Of a DNA stretch of 64,000 bases, positions 37,970 to 51,926 are shown in pieces. Source of the DNA: Labia minor. Taxonomy: Eukaryota > Arthropoda > Insecta > Dermaptera > Spongiphoridae. The stretch covers positions 20,761,146 through 20,825,145 of the forward strand of contig OY720348.1 in the NCBI GenBank assembly GCA_963082975.1. Direction: 5' to 3'. How positions within the stretch are numbered: position 1 is the first letter of the stretch; every line of letters starts with the position of its first letter. The position numbers and the translations under genes are program-made. The notes below the pieces were generated by a model. That model saw only the letters and a list, made by a program, of their open reading frames with translations. It made no database searches and was not told where the DNA came from.

Positions 37970-40790
37970 TTATATACCATTTTTCTTTTTTCTATATGAT
38001 CTTTTTACTTGATCTTGAAAATAGTTTACCAAAATACCTCCAAAAATAAGTTGTATTGGTTGATACGCAGTTAAAGGAAGTGAAATCATATATAAATGAC
38101 TAAATCCATGATATAATATTTTTAAAATGTTTGTACCTAAAATAATGAAAATATAAATAAATTATTATTTATGATTATTTTTACAAAACTTATTAAAGAT
38201 TTAATTGAATTTTTACCAATATATTAATTATTGATATTTATTTTAATCGTCTATTATTTTATTTATTTTTATAGAATTCATACCGTGTTTTATTTTAAAA
38301 ATCATAAATAATTTAAAAAACTTTAATAAGCTTTGCATATTTTTTATATACAAACAAAATGAAAAAGCAGATTACCCAAATCAAATGATTTCATTGTAGA
38401 ACAAAATATAATTGCCATTATATCTCTTTTTGAAAAATTAGCCTCAAGATAAAATGCAATATTTATTATAATTATCGTCATGAATATTTGGGATACAATA
38501 GCTAAAAAAGTAAAATTACATTTAATAAATTTTAATAAATGAATAATTTATATATAAAGTTTTTTAGCACCCTTTTCATTGATTGTTTTTTTCCTGTTTT
38601 TCTTTTCTAATTCATTGTCAGTATATATATATATATATACGATAGAAATATTAATTAATATAAAACAATTGCCAATTTTTTTTTCTTTATCAAGAAATAA
38701 TAAATTATAATTATATAAATAAGTGATTGATTGATACCTACCTAAAATTACAGATGTCATAACATGAGAAGCATTCAAATCAGATTCTGGATTAATAAAC
38801 ACTTGGCACAGAATGTTGAAAGTTAAAATGACAATAATTATCAAACAAAAATTAGTCAAATAGCGATTATTAATTTTTTTTGATAAATTAAATGTCATTC
38901 GTCGTAAGAATTGCCCAAAAATTAAGGGTAAAATCACTTGACATACAAGATCTTTTAATTTACTCAATGGAATTAACGGAGTAGATCCAAGCTAAAATAA
39001 ATTACTATATTATAAAATTATTATTATGTTTTTATATATAACTATATTATTTTTCATTAATAGAAGATTTCAAATGAGCTCTTGAACCCATTTCAAATAG
39101 CTATATTTTTACAACCAAAATTAACTGTCTGATCATTTGAAAATTTGTAGATAATAAATATTTTAGATTTTTTAGTAACTTTGTTATTTTTTTCTAGGAA
39201 TTAGATGATCCATGTAATAACAATTCCAAATCTCATATACTTTAAAATTAAAAAAATTAAATTCTTTTATTACATAAATATATTTCTTAATGTGTTTATG
39301 GTTTTAAGCAATAATAATAAGTCAAAGAATCACTCATAATATTTTCAAGAATTATATGACAAAATAAGAAGTTCATCTTATAAAGAAAATTAATTGAGAG
39401 AAATTTAAATATGGGGCAAGGGGCATAAATTGCTAGTTCCCTGTTCAGGTCTCACATTATAAGCCTTTTGATTAATTAATTGTTCTATTTTAAAGGGTTA
39501 TGCTGCTACATAACACACTATTACTCTGAAGGCCTGGAAGAAAGTCATATATCAACCAAATACACAAACTGAAAGTGGAATAAATTTAAGCAATTTTGAA
39601 AGTATAATGAATATAAAGGTATAAAGAAATAGTTAATTGGTAAATAATTATTATAAGTATATATTTTCTTAGGAATAAGCCAAATATTTCTTTTCTTTAA
39701 TATATTTAAATATAAAAGAAACACGGTACCATCCAACAATTTCTACTTTGAACTCAGGTATATTTTTGTAAAATTAATTATATTATTCAGCTTAGAGGGG
39801 GAGGGGTGCATACTCCTAGAGATAGTAATAATAAAAATTAAATATTATTTATTAGATAACATTCAAATTGTTTTTATGTTAAAGCTATACTAAGTTTAAG
39901 AAATTCTAAATTTTGAGTGAAAATTTCTCAACAAATAAAAATATATAATAATTTCTTTTTACAATAAAATAAAAAAATAATGAGAATGTCCATTTGACGT
40001 CTTATTCCTATGTATTATCAATGCAATCGTAACTAATTTGTGTACAGCCGAAATACATCATAAATTTAATTATAAATAATTTATATTCATATTTTAAATC
40101 TGTAAATATTTATAATATATTCTGCGTACATATATAACCATTGTTGTCAACAATTATAAAAAAATAAAAATTTGGTACCATTAAAAAGAGAAGAGTTGGG
40201 CAAGTAATTGTTGAGAGAATGGTTGCCATAATAGTATTAATAATAGCCAGAGCATGGTTGCCATATGCAGCATATGTTAGAACAACAGGTAGTGCAGTTG
40301 GAGGAGGCATACAAGCCAGTACAAACATTCTAAACGAAATAAAAGTAAGCATTATATGGGAACTAAGAAAATACTTACTCTCCTTACCCTTTCAAAGTCC
40401 AAAAATCGACATCAAGAACTTGTAAGATATAGCATACAATCGACAATACCATTGGATTAACAATGAGGCCAAAAAATTGAATATACAAATGAGCTTTATA
40501 ATTATAGATCTGCTTCCATAAATGTTTAGGTTCAATTGACCACCCATATAAAAAATATATTAATCCTACTAGGTATGGAGTCGTAATCTCAGGGTGCAAT
40601 AAACCTTAAATCAAGTTAAAAAAAAGGATATTTTTCAGATATTATCAGTTAAGATATTTTAAATTTGAAAGATACCATCTTCCGTTCCAACAAAAGGAGA
40701 TATCTCCGCTATTATCGTAATAAAAATAATTACAAGACAGAACCAATATCGGTATAGAAATCGTTTTAATAGCATAATTAATAAGTTCAT
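37970..40790 (-). CDS. SLC10A7: SLC10A7-type sodium/bile-acid cotransporter family protein (6 exons, 341 aa)
   Basis: Exons: 40676-40790, 40388-40604, 40179-40329, 38742-38991, 38376-38501, 37970-38136; all GT-AG and in phase, total 1026 bp, close to the human 340 aa. The protein is a multi-span membrane protein with about ten hydrophobic segments. Landmarks are HPEITTPYLVGLIYFLYG (near 43), ACMPPPTALPVVLT (near 118), where human has GCMPPPVSSAV, LPLIFGQFLRR in the middle and IIFCSTMKSFDLGTNILKI (near 275), where human has IIFCSTHKSLTLGIPMLKI. In vertebrates this member does not carry bile acids; it sits in the Golgi/plasma membrane and affects calcium entry and glycosylation of the skeleton. 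The substrate here is unknown. The start codon is the first ATG in frame after upstream AT-rich DNA; intron 3 (38992-40178) is the largest. Confidence 0.92.
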
Positions 40791-41125
40791 TATGTAAATG
40801 AAAATTAAATAAAAAATTATATTACACACGCGTATAATACATAACTATATGGGCTTTATAAGAAATGGATCAATATAAAAGTAGGAAATGCGCATGACAC
40901 AATTAAACTTCACTCTAAATATGTTCAATTTCAAATCATTATTTCATTTATTTTAATCCCAAATAAATTATTAAATTATAGATTCTAAATAAGAATATTT
41001 TTTAAAATTATATCAACATTCATAGATAGAATTAGAGATGAAGTTATAATTACGTCTTAGGAATCGCTTCATGTTCCTCAGATCATTTAATTTTATACAA
41101 ATATTTAAGAATTCGAATCCTTTTT
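40791..41125. other. AT-rich DNA upstream of SLC10A7
   Basis: Presumed promoter and 5' UTR of SLC10A7; no specific motif is identified. Confidence 0.35.
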
Positions 41126-41600
41126 ACCGACCGACGCTAGTAAGGGAGGTATTGTTTTCACACCAAATTTCACATGTGGAGGTTTTTATATATCTCCACG
41201 AATCATGCATTTTCTTAACAGAAAAAAAGTATTTTTAGCATGATGTGTACAGCTTGAACGGCTCAACGGATTTTGATAAAATTTGGTATATTTACTTAAT
41301 GCATCAGTATGATGAATTGATCAACTTTGGTGTATATCCGGAAACCGGAAGTGTTAGTATTACCGATCGATGATAGGAAGGGAAGGGTTATTTTCACACC
41401 AAATTTTTGCGCTTCATGACGTCACAACCAGCGCCTCCTTATATATTATAAATAAAATAAAATTAAAAATATTTATGTTATATCCATATCTGTTTTTTAT
41501 TGCATTAATAGATACAATTAAATTATTTGAAATTGTTTCTGTAGCTGGAACTTAATTTATTTCAAACCGTCGGTCGGTTCTGTGTCTGGCAACATATAGT
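41126..41600 (+). mobile_element. Helentron-associated (HINE-like) element, copy 2 (eroded)
   Basis: It begins ACCGACCGACGCTAG and reaches CCGTCGGTCGGTTC at 41568-41580, but the 3' hairpin is degraded to TGTCTGGCAACATA. The GTCC array has been lost completely (ATGATG runs straight into TGTACAG), and only one of the paired TGACGTCA sites is left (41417). Overall the most diverged of the four copies. Confidence 0.65.
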
Positions 41601-42416
41601 ATAAATATTATCTAATATTTTTATATGAATTTAGAAGAAATAAAAAATAAAACTTGTTGAAAATTAATAGATGTCAGTTTAGATAGGCTAAACTAATGAA
41701 ACACCTTTTATTACTATCGTTTCAATTACAATTATAATTAGAGTATTTTAAATTATTTTTAATCAACTCACAAAAGATATTCCTTTTTTGTATTGAATAG
41801 ACAATTAATTAAGATTAAATTAAAGTTGAATCTAAGTTTTTTTTAAATCAATATTAAAGTATTTTAATTTATAAAGAAATGGGATATTTTTGAAAAGTTG
41901 CGAACGGAAGGCTCGAAGGCGTGTAGTGAATGAGGTTAGTAAGGTTTGTGTTTTCATTGAAAATAATTTAGAAAGAACGAATGGATGGTACAAGGAGTCG
42001 GTGGTTAGAAAATATAGTAGTAAATGTAGGGGGAATTGGAAGAAGATAGTAATTTAAGTTGAGAATAATTTAAAACGTGAAGGGTTTTAAGAAAAATAAC
42101 AGTATTACACCGATGATAATTTGTTTTTTTTTTAAATTATTTTAATTTTTAAAGATGAGAGATGAGAGACGACAGGTCCAATCTACTCGTAAAATAATTT
42201 AACATATTAATTGTTGTGAAATTCAAAAAGATTTATTTAAAAAAATATGTTTATTACCACTTCAAATTAAATAATTAAATATTTAAGAAAATTAAATTGT
42301 AAAATATAGTTAATAAATAAAGAAAAAAAGTGGAATTTTCCAAATAAAATGTTTCAACTCATTACAGGCAGTAAGGAAAGTAAAATAATGAAATCTTTTT
42401 GTAAACTCTTTTAATA
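41601..42416. other. AT-rich intergenic stretch
   Basis: No exon or element recognised. A somewhat GC-richer patch at 41895-42060 has no supported frame. Confidence 0.35.
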
Positions 42417-43401
42417 TTTATGACCAGGGCCGCCCTAACCACAGGGCTAATTGGGCTATAGCCCTAGGGCGCAAGCCTTCTTGGGGCGGCATTTTTTATT
42501 GGTTTATATATACTTTCTTATTATTAAGTAGTAGTTTTATAGTCGCCTCCAACCCGGAGTGACATCACTTCAAAGATTTTAATCATGCACATTCAAAATA
42601 CATATCTATTTTTCTTATTCATTATATCCGTATAAGCATTGAATAAATAATTTTAATAAGAAACCTAACAGCAGCGATAATTGTGCAGTTTGAGAATGTT
42701 GTGCGGACGAAATTTTGACATATAACATTTTTAACACAAATGACACTGCTTCAAATCTTATTGAAGAATGTCTTTATTTTAAACACGTGAATTTATTAGA
42801 AAATAAAGAAAATATATCTACTGTAGAACTTAGTCTAAGAACATTAAAAAAAAAATTGAGTGTACTTTTCCTAACGTAGCCAAAGCACTGAGCATTTTTT
42901 TAAGTATTGCCACTACAAATTGCAGCGGTGAAAGATCTTTTTCGGCACTGAAAAGGATAAAAAATTATCTGCGATCTTCTTTGGGACACAGCAAATTAAA
43001 TGATTGGAGTATTTTGTCTATAGAGAGTGATTTATTTAATTACTAAAATTCGGGTAATATTATTTATCAATTTGCAAAAGAAAAAGCTAAGAAAATAAAT
43101 ATATAACTTTCTTTTTTTATACTATATAGCTTGTTTTTTAATTTTGCATAAATTTTGTTTTAAAGAATTATATAGATATTCAGAATTCATAATTAATAAT
43201 ACTTATGTTTCTTGATTTAATTCCTTTTGTTTTAGTTTATTGCATTGGTCTAATTATAATAAATTTACAATTTCTAGTTGGGACACTTTTGTATACCCAT
43301 CTCGCTCCTACTAACCATTCTATGTAATTTCTTATGAAAAGGGGCGCAAAATTTTAGGAGCCTACGGGCGCCGAAAATCTTAGTTCGGCCCTGTTTATGA
43401 C
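42417..43401 (+). mobile_element. Complete non-autonomous hAT element with perfect 8-bp target duplication
   Basis: The element spans 42425-43393: CAGGGCCGCCC at the left, and CTTAGTTCGGCCCTG at the right, i.e. CAGGGCCG inverted ends. The flanks are identical TTTATGAC octamers (42417-42424 and 43394-43401), the target-site duplication of hAT transposases. A plus-strand frame at 42858-43046 encodes the C-terminal hAT dimerisation domain: FPNVAKALSIFLSIATTNCS, GERSFSALKRIKNYLRSSLG, then LSIESDLFNY and stop, as in ZMYM-like hAT proteins. The rest of the transposase is deleted, so movement needs enzyme from another copy. Confidence 0.92.
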
Positions 43402-43650
43402 GCCTTTCTGATTTTTCTTATTAATTCAATAACTTATGTTAAAGATTTAAAAAAATTATATCCTTTAGTTGTAAATTATTTTAATGAAAATAAAGAATTA
43501 CTTCAAAATATATTTATATAAAATGCAAATTTTATATAATTATTTAGTATTTCAAAAACATGAAGTATATAAATTAAAAATAAGAAAATGAAAATTAGAT
43601 CGATATAGAAAATATTCCATTGATATAAATTTCAAGAGTGAATATTTAAA

Positions 43651-45665
43651 TTACAAAGTAAGAAATTCAGAAGCTTTAGTTTCAAGAAGTACTTCCATCG
43701 AATTCACATCTTTGCACCATTTTTCAAGGCGCTGTATCATGTTTAAAATCTAAAATTAAAAAAACAATAAAAATGATTACAATCTTTTCGCGCATTTTTG
43801 AGGCATTTAAAAATAATATAATTGTTAAAAATTAAAAATTATATTTACCTGAGGTTTATCAAGGACTCGAGGCTGTACCCATGTCATTTGAACTGTTCCG
43901 GCCACTTGATCTATAGCTCCTTTAACCAAACCTTGAGCTAAAGCCTTCATTACAAGAAGTTCAACATCATTTAGAGGTAATTGGGTTTCTTTAGCTATTT
44001 CTTCAAATGTCATTTCCCTAGCTGTTGCACTTCTTTGAAACGTCATCTATAATAAATATTATTTTGTTAATAATAAATTAATAATTAAGCAAAAAAGTAG
44101 TTACCTCCATAAGACAAAGTAATCGGATTTTTTGTAATATTTTATTTTCTTGAAGTTTTAAATCCATCACTAGAGTCCATTGTGGTTTCATTTTTTCAAA
44201 TGTAGATATGTCTCCAGAGTTAAATGCAAGAAGAAGATCCATTAACCAGGATTTGTCAGTATTCTTTAAACTTTGAAGAATCGGATGTGCTAACTATATA
44301 TATATATATATATATATTTATTCATTTATATGTAATAGGTTAAAAATATTATATTTTTTTTAAAATTTACCAATTCCCCTAAATTGTAAACACCATCTCC
44401 AAGTAAAGCAGCTAATCCAAGAAAAAATGCTTGATGTTCTTGATCTTCTTTCGAAAGTGTTGATAATTCTACACATCCAAGATACCTTAAATAAAATAAA
44501 TAAATTGAATACTTTTCTTATATAAAACAGAAACAATTTTATTTCTTGCTTTAACAATAAAATATAATTTAATTCAACAAAAACAATTTTTTCTTAATCA
44601 TTTGGCATTAAATATAATTTCACATTAGAAAATTTTTCTATTCTCTTTCGTTTTACAAAAATCGAAAAATTTACGATGTTCGATTTTTATTTACGAATTT
44701 AGATATATATGACAAAAAATTTTTATATGGATTTGCTAGAACTCAGAATATTCTATTTCTAGCAAAATAATTATTATTTAAAAAATTATGTTGATTTACG
44801 AATTAAAAATAAAATTTAAAGTAGAATATGATTAAATAAATAAACATAAATATCAACTAATAAAAAATATATTAAAATTAGAAATTATTTTACCTTAGTG
44901 CTGTTCTGTAATATTCAGCATGTTTACCCTGGAGACGATACAGATAACTTGCCAACAAATAATATCTTCCATGTACATCAGTAATACCATCAGAATCGTT
45001 TAGCATTTCTTCTACTTCATCAATAATTTTCTAAAAATAAAATTGTTTAGTCTAAATTATCCTTGAATAAATAAAATTTAAATTACCTTAGCTCCATTGG
45101 AATCGTTCATTTTTTGTAAAAGAATTTGTCCTTTTAAAACTTTACATAGTGCAACTGCTTCAGAATGATTTTTTACTTTTTCTTCTGTTGCTGTCAAAAA
45201 TGTCATTGCTTCTTGATTGTCTGTATATTGATGTACAATATTTCCAGAAATTTCAACTAGAGATAAAGGATTGATTCTAAAATTGTTATAAATATTTAAA
45301 TGTAAATTAATTCAAATCTTTTCAAAAAATAAAAAAACATTATTAATTCCCAATATAAATATATATAAAACACTAACTTGTTTTCAAACACGCAAATAAA
45401 ATTGGTATATAGTTCTATTAAATTAGTTCCAGTTTTAAGTGATGGATGTTTTACAAACTCTTCCAATTTCAAAGTTAATTGATGCCAAAGCCTAAAAAAT
45501 CATAATATATATTAAAATATCCATATAATTTTTATATAAAATTAATTACTTTTTTGTATATAACTCCTCTAGTTGAGCCCATTGTTCCGAAAGATGTTTA
45601 TCTTTTTCATGTGCTTGTTTCTCGGCTAAATATGCACTCACATCCTTCGTAGAAGAGGCAGCCAT
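43651..45665 (-). CDS. PSMD13: 26S proteasome lid subunit Rpn9 / PSMD13 (8 exons, 385 aa)
   Basis: Exons: 45550-45665, 45378-45491, 45087-45276, 44894-45030, 44371-44485, 44105-44293, 43849-44046, 43651-43749; all GT-AG, in phase, 1158 bp, against 376 aa in human. The start codon is at 45663-45665 ([13 protein letters not shown]). The N-terminal half is TPR-like helical repeat ([18 protein letters not shown] near 33). The C-terminal half is a PCI domain whose winged helix carries [20 protein letters not shown] and [10 protein letters not shown] (about 300-350). The C-terminal helix, [17 protein letters not shown], joins the lid helical bundle. The protein is a structural subunit of the 19S regulatory particle in cytosol and nucleus; it is one of the horseshoe of PCI subunits that holds the deubiquitinase Rpn11. 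Introns are short (about 50-400 bp) as expected for a housekeeping gene. No defect is visible. Confidence 0.96.
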
Positions 45666-48600
45666 TCTTTTTAATTAATTAAATCTAGTAAAGTTAAATA
45701 AATAAAATTTAATACACAAAGATATTATTTTTGATGTGAAAGGCTGATAGTTTCCTTTTGATGTTTTTTGCTAGTCAGGATTATGCAGTGCTATCAATCT
45801 TTAACACAAAAATAACTATTTGGGTATGTAAAACTACCTATGAAAATATTTCTTTAACATTGTAAGTAATTTATAATAATTTTAGAAAATACTTTATGTC
45901 AAAGAAATATAATTAAATTCATTTTTATTTTTAGTGTTAAAAATTAAAAATTTAATATAAAGGGAACGCCATTTAAAAAAAAATTATTTAATTCTAAATA
46001 AGAATGATTTTATTTTCGTTTCGTTTTCAAAAGATTTTAAAATATATTGTAATTTTATAATATTTTTATATATGACTAATTTTTTTTTAAGAATGCAGGT
46101 AAATTATATTTTCTTTTCTTTTTATTTTATATTTTTATATATTTCTTCTCCCATCCCCAATCTCAATACAAATTAAAATTAAAAATTATACTTTAATCTA
46201 AATTGAATTATATAGTCAAATGTGTGATAATTCAATTTAGATATATTCTATTGTGCATTTATATAAATATATGAGTTAGCGTTAATTTTTATTAAGGCAC
46301 GGAGTATATTTATTCATATTAATAAATATACCTAGATTATATATAGCACATTTATTTATATATAAAGATTAAATATATTATAGTATCTTCTACTGAAAGA
46401 AAAAATATAGTTTTAAAGATTGAAACCCAAAAAAAGATTACACACAAAACAAAATCATGTTAAATTTAATTTTTTAATTTTATTGACCGTACTAGAGATA
46501 AGTAAAGCTAATCATTTCCAAGAACTGGCATGATATTATTACTAAAATATTTTGTCATTATTTGTTTTCTTTTGAAATTAATAATATCGTGAGATGAAGT
46601 TAGATAACTTATTTATTTCCCGATCATTATATCTTCTCCTGAACGCCCAGAACTTTTGCTACTTTTGTATACGTTTTGTAGAATGTTATCTAGTTGAATG
46701 AAGTTTTTAATTAGAGTTTTATTCTTTTGAAGAAATTTTAACATCATAATATGTAGAATTATTTTAATTATCAGATAGGATAAGATGAAAATGGAAGGAA
46801 GCAGAGGAACCACTCATCTCTAATCTGTTTTGATACAGATTAGAGATTTTCGCCAACATTTGCATTTATATAGATTAATTACTATAATTTTTATATTAAA
46901 TTATTAAAATTTGATTTGATCCTCATTCGTCCCCATATTCTGCTGACCAAAACTTAAGCTACGTTTATGGCGGATAAAGTTTCAATTAAAAAAATCTATG
47001 TGTGGTTATATTTATAAAAGCATATTTTTAATTATTCATGCAAATATTAAAATTTTTTATTTTATTTTTTATAAAATAAAAAAAAAACAATATACAAAAT
47101 TCAAATTATTAAATAAAATGTTGGTTCTTGGCTAATAAATCATATATTTTTGAAATTATAGATAATTGATTGTCATTTCTTACGTTACGAGATAGGATAA
47201 TAGTTCTTAAATAAATTTTATATATTATTTATTATCATATTGTAAAATTCAAATTGTTTTTTTTTATCAATTCAACCCATTATTCTAGGTTTCAATTTGT
47301 AAAAAATATTCGTGAGTTTCTAATTACTTAATTGTATATATCTATCTATAATTAGCAATCAATACATTTTCTTTAATTATGAAAACTCTACCTAAAAAGA
47401 AGTTTATTTTCAAATATTATATAATCTTGTGCGCATAATAAATGATAAATAAATCATTTCTTATATTTGCCGCCCAAGAAAGAGGTATATCTACTTTGGT
47501 GATTGGTCGTAATGATTCAAGGACAATATGTTTGACTATACTTCAATCGAAATTTTACTATCAAGTTTTAATCAGTATGCGAGTGACTGTCACTAAGCAA
47601 TTGTCAAAGAATGTCATTCTAAAGTCATATTTTTTTCTACATTTTTTTTTAATAAAAAAATTATCATTTTTTACAAGTCTCATTCCATTCAAAGTATATT
47701 TAAAATACCAGTAAAATAACCACACTGTTGATCGCTATAAATCTATTAATTTCGTGCTGTTATTTTTATCTACAGCAATATTGGAAATCACTGGAGTAAG
47801 TAGAAATTATTTAAAATTTTAATAAAATTCACAATAAAAAGACATACAAATATTGACTTTTCAAACTTGACAAAGAAAAATCTATATAATGAAAAAAAAT
47901 ATAAATAAATTTGATATAATAATGACATTAATTAAATTATGTCGGTTAAATTATTATTTTATTGAAAATAATTATTTCAAGCGCCAATGACAAGTAAGTT
48001 TGTGGTCTGCTGATACTCGATAAACCAATCATAAGGCATGATCTAATTTGAGCGCAATTTAAATTCAACCTCAATGACATTTCGTTTTTGAATTTCATTT
48101 TTAATAAATGAATTAAAAAAAATATCTGTACATATATATATATACGACCTGACTAATCAATATTAAAAATAAGCTACAATTTTGAAATTTGGCACATTTT
48201 TTCCAACAAGTTTAATAGAAAAGCTAAAAAAAATCAATTTGGTCATTTCTTAAATTCTCCATGGAATGTTTCCTTTTTTCTATTGAATCTTTTGGTAAAT
48301 TATCTTTTTATTTGATTTCCTTAACATGACTAGGTAGTCAAGATCTGATGGACATTTGGACGAAAATTAAATATATATAATTTATTATATATATAATAAT
48401 ATAATCTATTCAATACATCAACGATGATTGTCACTTGATAGTTTAATTTTTATGCAAATCAATAAGCATTATCAATTTCTGTAATTCCTTTAGATAAACC
48501 AAGAGAGAACTAGTCTTGATCTAAGAAACCTGTCTGCAGTCCCCTCTTTATTCTGATATAAATAAATCTAAATCAAATTTCTTGAAAATATATTTATAGA

Positions 48601-51278
48601 TAAGTTTATAGGTAGATAATATTTTATTTTTATTTAAAAATAATTAAAGTATTAACCATAAAAAGTCTCTTTCTTTTTAAATTATAATTAAATAGTATTT
48701 TTTATATCATTAATAAATTGACTTCATAATATCATAATTTATGAATTACATCACAAAATATACGATTTAAATAATCAGATAAATTCACAAACACACTTAT
48801 TCTATTATTTAGTTTTGACTTAATATGATATTTATAAATATTGAATAAATAGTAAATATATCTTTTTCAAAAAATGATTTCTATTGATTTTATGTGTATT
48901 GCATCGACATTTATTATTATACATTAATGATACTCCTTTTCATTTTACTCTGTAATTTCATATAAATATTAAAATTGGTATTTGAAAATGACATCTATAT
49001 CTCTCTTCTCTCTTAACTCATCATACTTTACTAAAATATTTGAAAATTATTTTTATTTTTGGTTTGATAAATATAATAATATAATATTTATAATATTAAT
49101 TTTATTAATATTTAGGTTATATTTAAATATTTTTTTGAAAAACAACTTTATTTCTAAAAATTTTTTTAATATGAAAAATTCTTAATAAATAGTTTTACAA
49201 AATTAATCAATATAATATTCTAACATTTTAAAATGATTCTGATGTTCAAAATACTACAGAATAACAAATACAATCAGCAAAGTTGTGTATTGAATTCATC
49301 AGCTTATTTTACTATTTACCTTATTCACACAGTTTCATAATGTTCCTTTATATCTTAAATTGAATAATTATTTTTAATGATAAAATTTCTTTTGATTATG
49401 TAAGATAGGAATTTTTATAAAATTACTACCAACGTTCACTTAATTCAAATTAATTAAAATTTGAAGGAATAAAATAAAACTAGACTATTTTCAAAAAATT
49501 TAATTAAATTTTTGTCAATTTTAATGAAAGAATTTTACATCGCAGTTTAAAAAATTCAATTTTATATCCCAGACAAATTTTTTAAAATTATATTTTTCGA
49601 CACTTGTGTATCATTTGATATCTAAATTAACTTACTTCATGCAATTGTATTTCATTCTCCTCTCAAATTTTCAAATTAAGTCAATTTCACATAATAATAA
49701 TAAAAAAAACTGAATATAAACTCATAGCAAAAAATTTAACGCTGTTAAGATTTACATTTTAACTTTTTAAAATATTTTATTTGGACGGATCGCTCCCTCC
49801 CCACATACTTTGACTCCACTATATAAATATATATACTTATATGATTAGTATTCTGCAAAAATCCATGATTAGGAATTCATTGAATCTTAATTTGAATCTC
49901 AAAAACATAACTAACCAGAAACATTTAAATAATCAATTTAAATAAAATTAAAAGATTATTAAATTTCCTAACTGATGAACAGAAACGAATATTATAATTG
50001 TTTTCAGTATTATCTAAATTGCATAGATACATCTCAATTACAGATAACCATTTATGTAATCTTAGAAAGTATGATATAAAATAATATGTTATCATACATT
50101 TCTAAATTCATTTTATTTTCGAACTTTTGAACTATATAATGTTTATTCATTATCATCATTTTTTTATAATTAATTTTTAACTACCCCTCCTCTTTGATGC
50201 ATATCTTAAGAAGGATCATATATCACGCCATATTTAGCAAATAAGAAACGTTGCCATCATGAGCAACATACATCATGATATTCATGCTATCGAATATACT
50301 AGGTCAGGGGCCAAAAAGCTTTTGAATTGAGGGATAGTAAATACATATATACATATATATATATTGTGTAATTTAAATAAAATATATTTTTCGTTTAAAA
50401 ATAGTGGTGATTTTGAATTTATTTTCCTGTCATATTACTTATGTAGACAAAAAAAGAATTTTAGAAGGACTTTCAAACACATAAAGAAACTTTATATATC
50501 TCTATGCTAATATTTATATGTTATATAATATAAATATAAAATTAAATGGAAATTTGTTTATTTTTTGAATACATGTTCACCTTATCGTATTGTAGGAATT
50601 AAAATGACCTTGCTTGTTTAAATTTCATTTAGCCCTTTATCGTCCAGTAAGATAGCCCAAGTCAATTTTTGTTTGAACCTATAATATTAAATTTAAATAA
50701 TTTATTGATTAAATCTGTGGGAACAGAAATTGTTTGTAAAATATCCCTTACATCACACACAATGTGATATACCTATTTAGATGGCCCTCTGATGTCATTT
50801 CGATGATTTAAAATTTAAATAAGCAAAATAAATAAAAAAATTACATTAAATATTTGAATATTTTTGCATTTTATTACTCTCCAAATAAGCTTGGAGATTT
50901 TTTATTTTATTTAAATTAATTTTTCACTCATTAACTGGAATATTTAAATATAACTATAATTTTTCGTGTTGGACTGTCCATGAATATTATAATGTTATTT
51001 ACACCAAATTAAGTATAAAGAATTAAATTCTATAGTATATCCTCTCCGGTATTCGTATATACCCGTATTTGAACCCACATTGACTAAACCCGGGTCATAT
51101 TCGAAGGATACAAACCAATAGCATGTTTCATCGCGAACTTTTAGAGAATCTGTCCGTTTTTTTACATTAAAGAGTATTCAATTCAATTTCATAATTAAAA
51201 ATAAAATTGTATTCACTCTCATTTGTCTCGTCATTTGGATAATTACTCCAAAAAGGACATTTTTAAAAAATTATTTTT
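45666..51278. other. 5.6-kb AT-rich gene-poor region
   Basis: Nothing conserved was found on either strand. Short open frames (46613-46813, 47442-47714, 48982-49185) are hydrophobic or low-complexity and resemble no family. The only distinct structure is the hairpin at 46816-46847. The PSMD13 promoter should lie at the left end. Confidence 0.45.
46816..46847. repeat. Perfect 12-bp stem hairpin
   Basis: ATCTCTAATCTG (46816-46827) and its exact inverse CAGATTAGAGAT (46836-46847) enclose the loop TTTTGATA. No T-run or gene context gives it a role; it could be a relic of a small inverted-repeat element. Confidence 0.6.
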
Positions 51279-51926
51279 ACCGACCGACGATAGTAAGGGA
51301 GGTATTGTTTTCACACCAAATTTCACATGTGGAGATTTTTACATATCTCCACGAATCATGCATTTTCTAAACAGAAAAAAGTATTTTTAGCATGATGTCT
51401 GTCCGTCCGTCCGTCTGTCCGTCCGTCCGTCCGTCCGTCCGTATAGATGTGTACAGCCTGAACGGCTCAACCGATTTTGATGAAATTTGGTATATTTACT
51501 TAATGCATCAGTGGGATGAATTGATCAACTTTTGGTGCAATTCCGGAAACCGGAAGTGGTAGTATTAGCGATCGACGATAGGAAGGAAAGGGTTATTTTC
51601 ACACCAAAGGAGATTTTTTTATATATCACCACGAATCATGCACTTTGTATTGGTTTTATCCTCGAGAAAAATCATATTTATTAGTTTTTTCTTGATTTAA
51701 AATTATATGACGTCATCCAGGCATTCATGACGTCACAGCCTGGTCTTGCATATATATTATAAATAAAATAAAATTAAAAATGTTTATATTTATTATTTAT
51801 GTATCCATATCTGTTTTTTATTACATTAATAGATATATTAAAATTATTTGAAATTGTTTCTGTAGCTGGAAATTAATTTATTTCAAACAGTCGGTCGGTT
51901 CGGACCTGGCCACAGGTCAACTTATT
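51279..51926 (+). mobile_element. Helentron-associated (HINE-like) element, copy 3 (best preserved)
   Basis: Starts ACCGACCGACGATAG after TTTTT. It has an expanded GTCC array (about 51400-51442, with one CTGT interruption) and two TGACGTCA sites (51708 and 51728). The inverse CAGTCGGTCGGT follows at about 51886-51899, then the hairpin GACCTG-GCCA-CAGGTC and AACTTATT. It lies about 350 bp upstream of the first acetyl-CoA carboxylase coding exon, on the same strand. Confidence 0.75.

Noticed and set aside
46613..46813. 66-codon minus-strand frame
   Set aside because: Hydrophobic and K/N-rich; no family resemblance and no start context.
47442..47714. 90-codon frame starting MINKSFLIF
   Set aside because: No recognised motif, ends in low-complexity T-rich sequence, no splice context.
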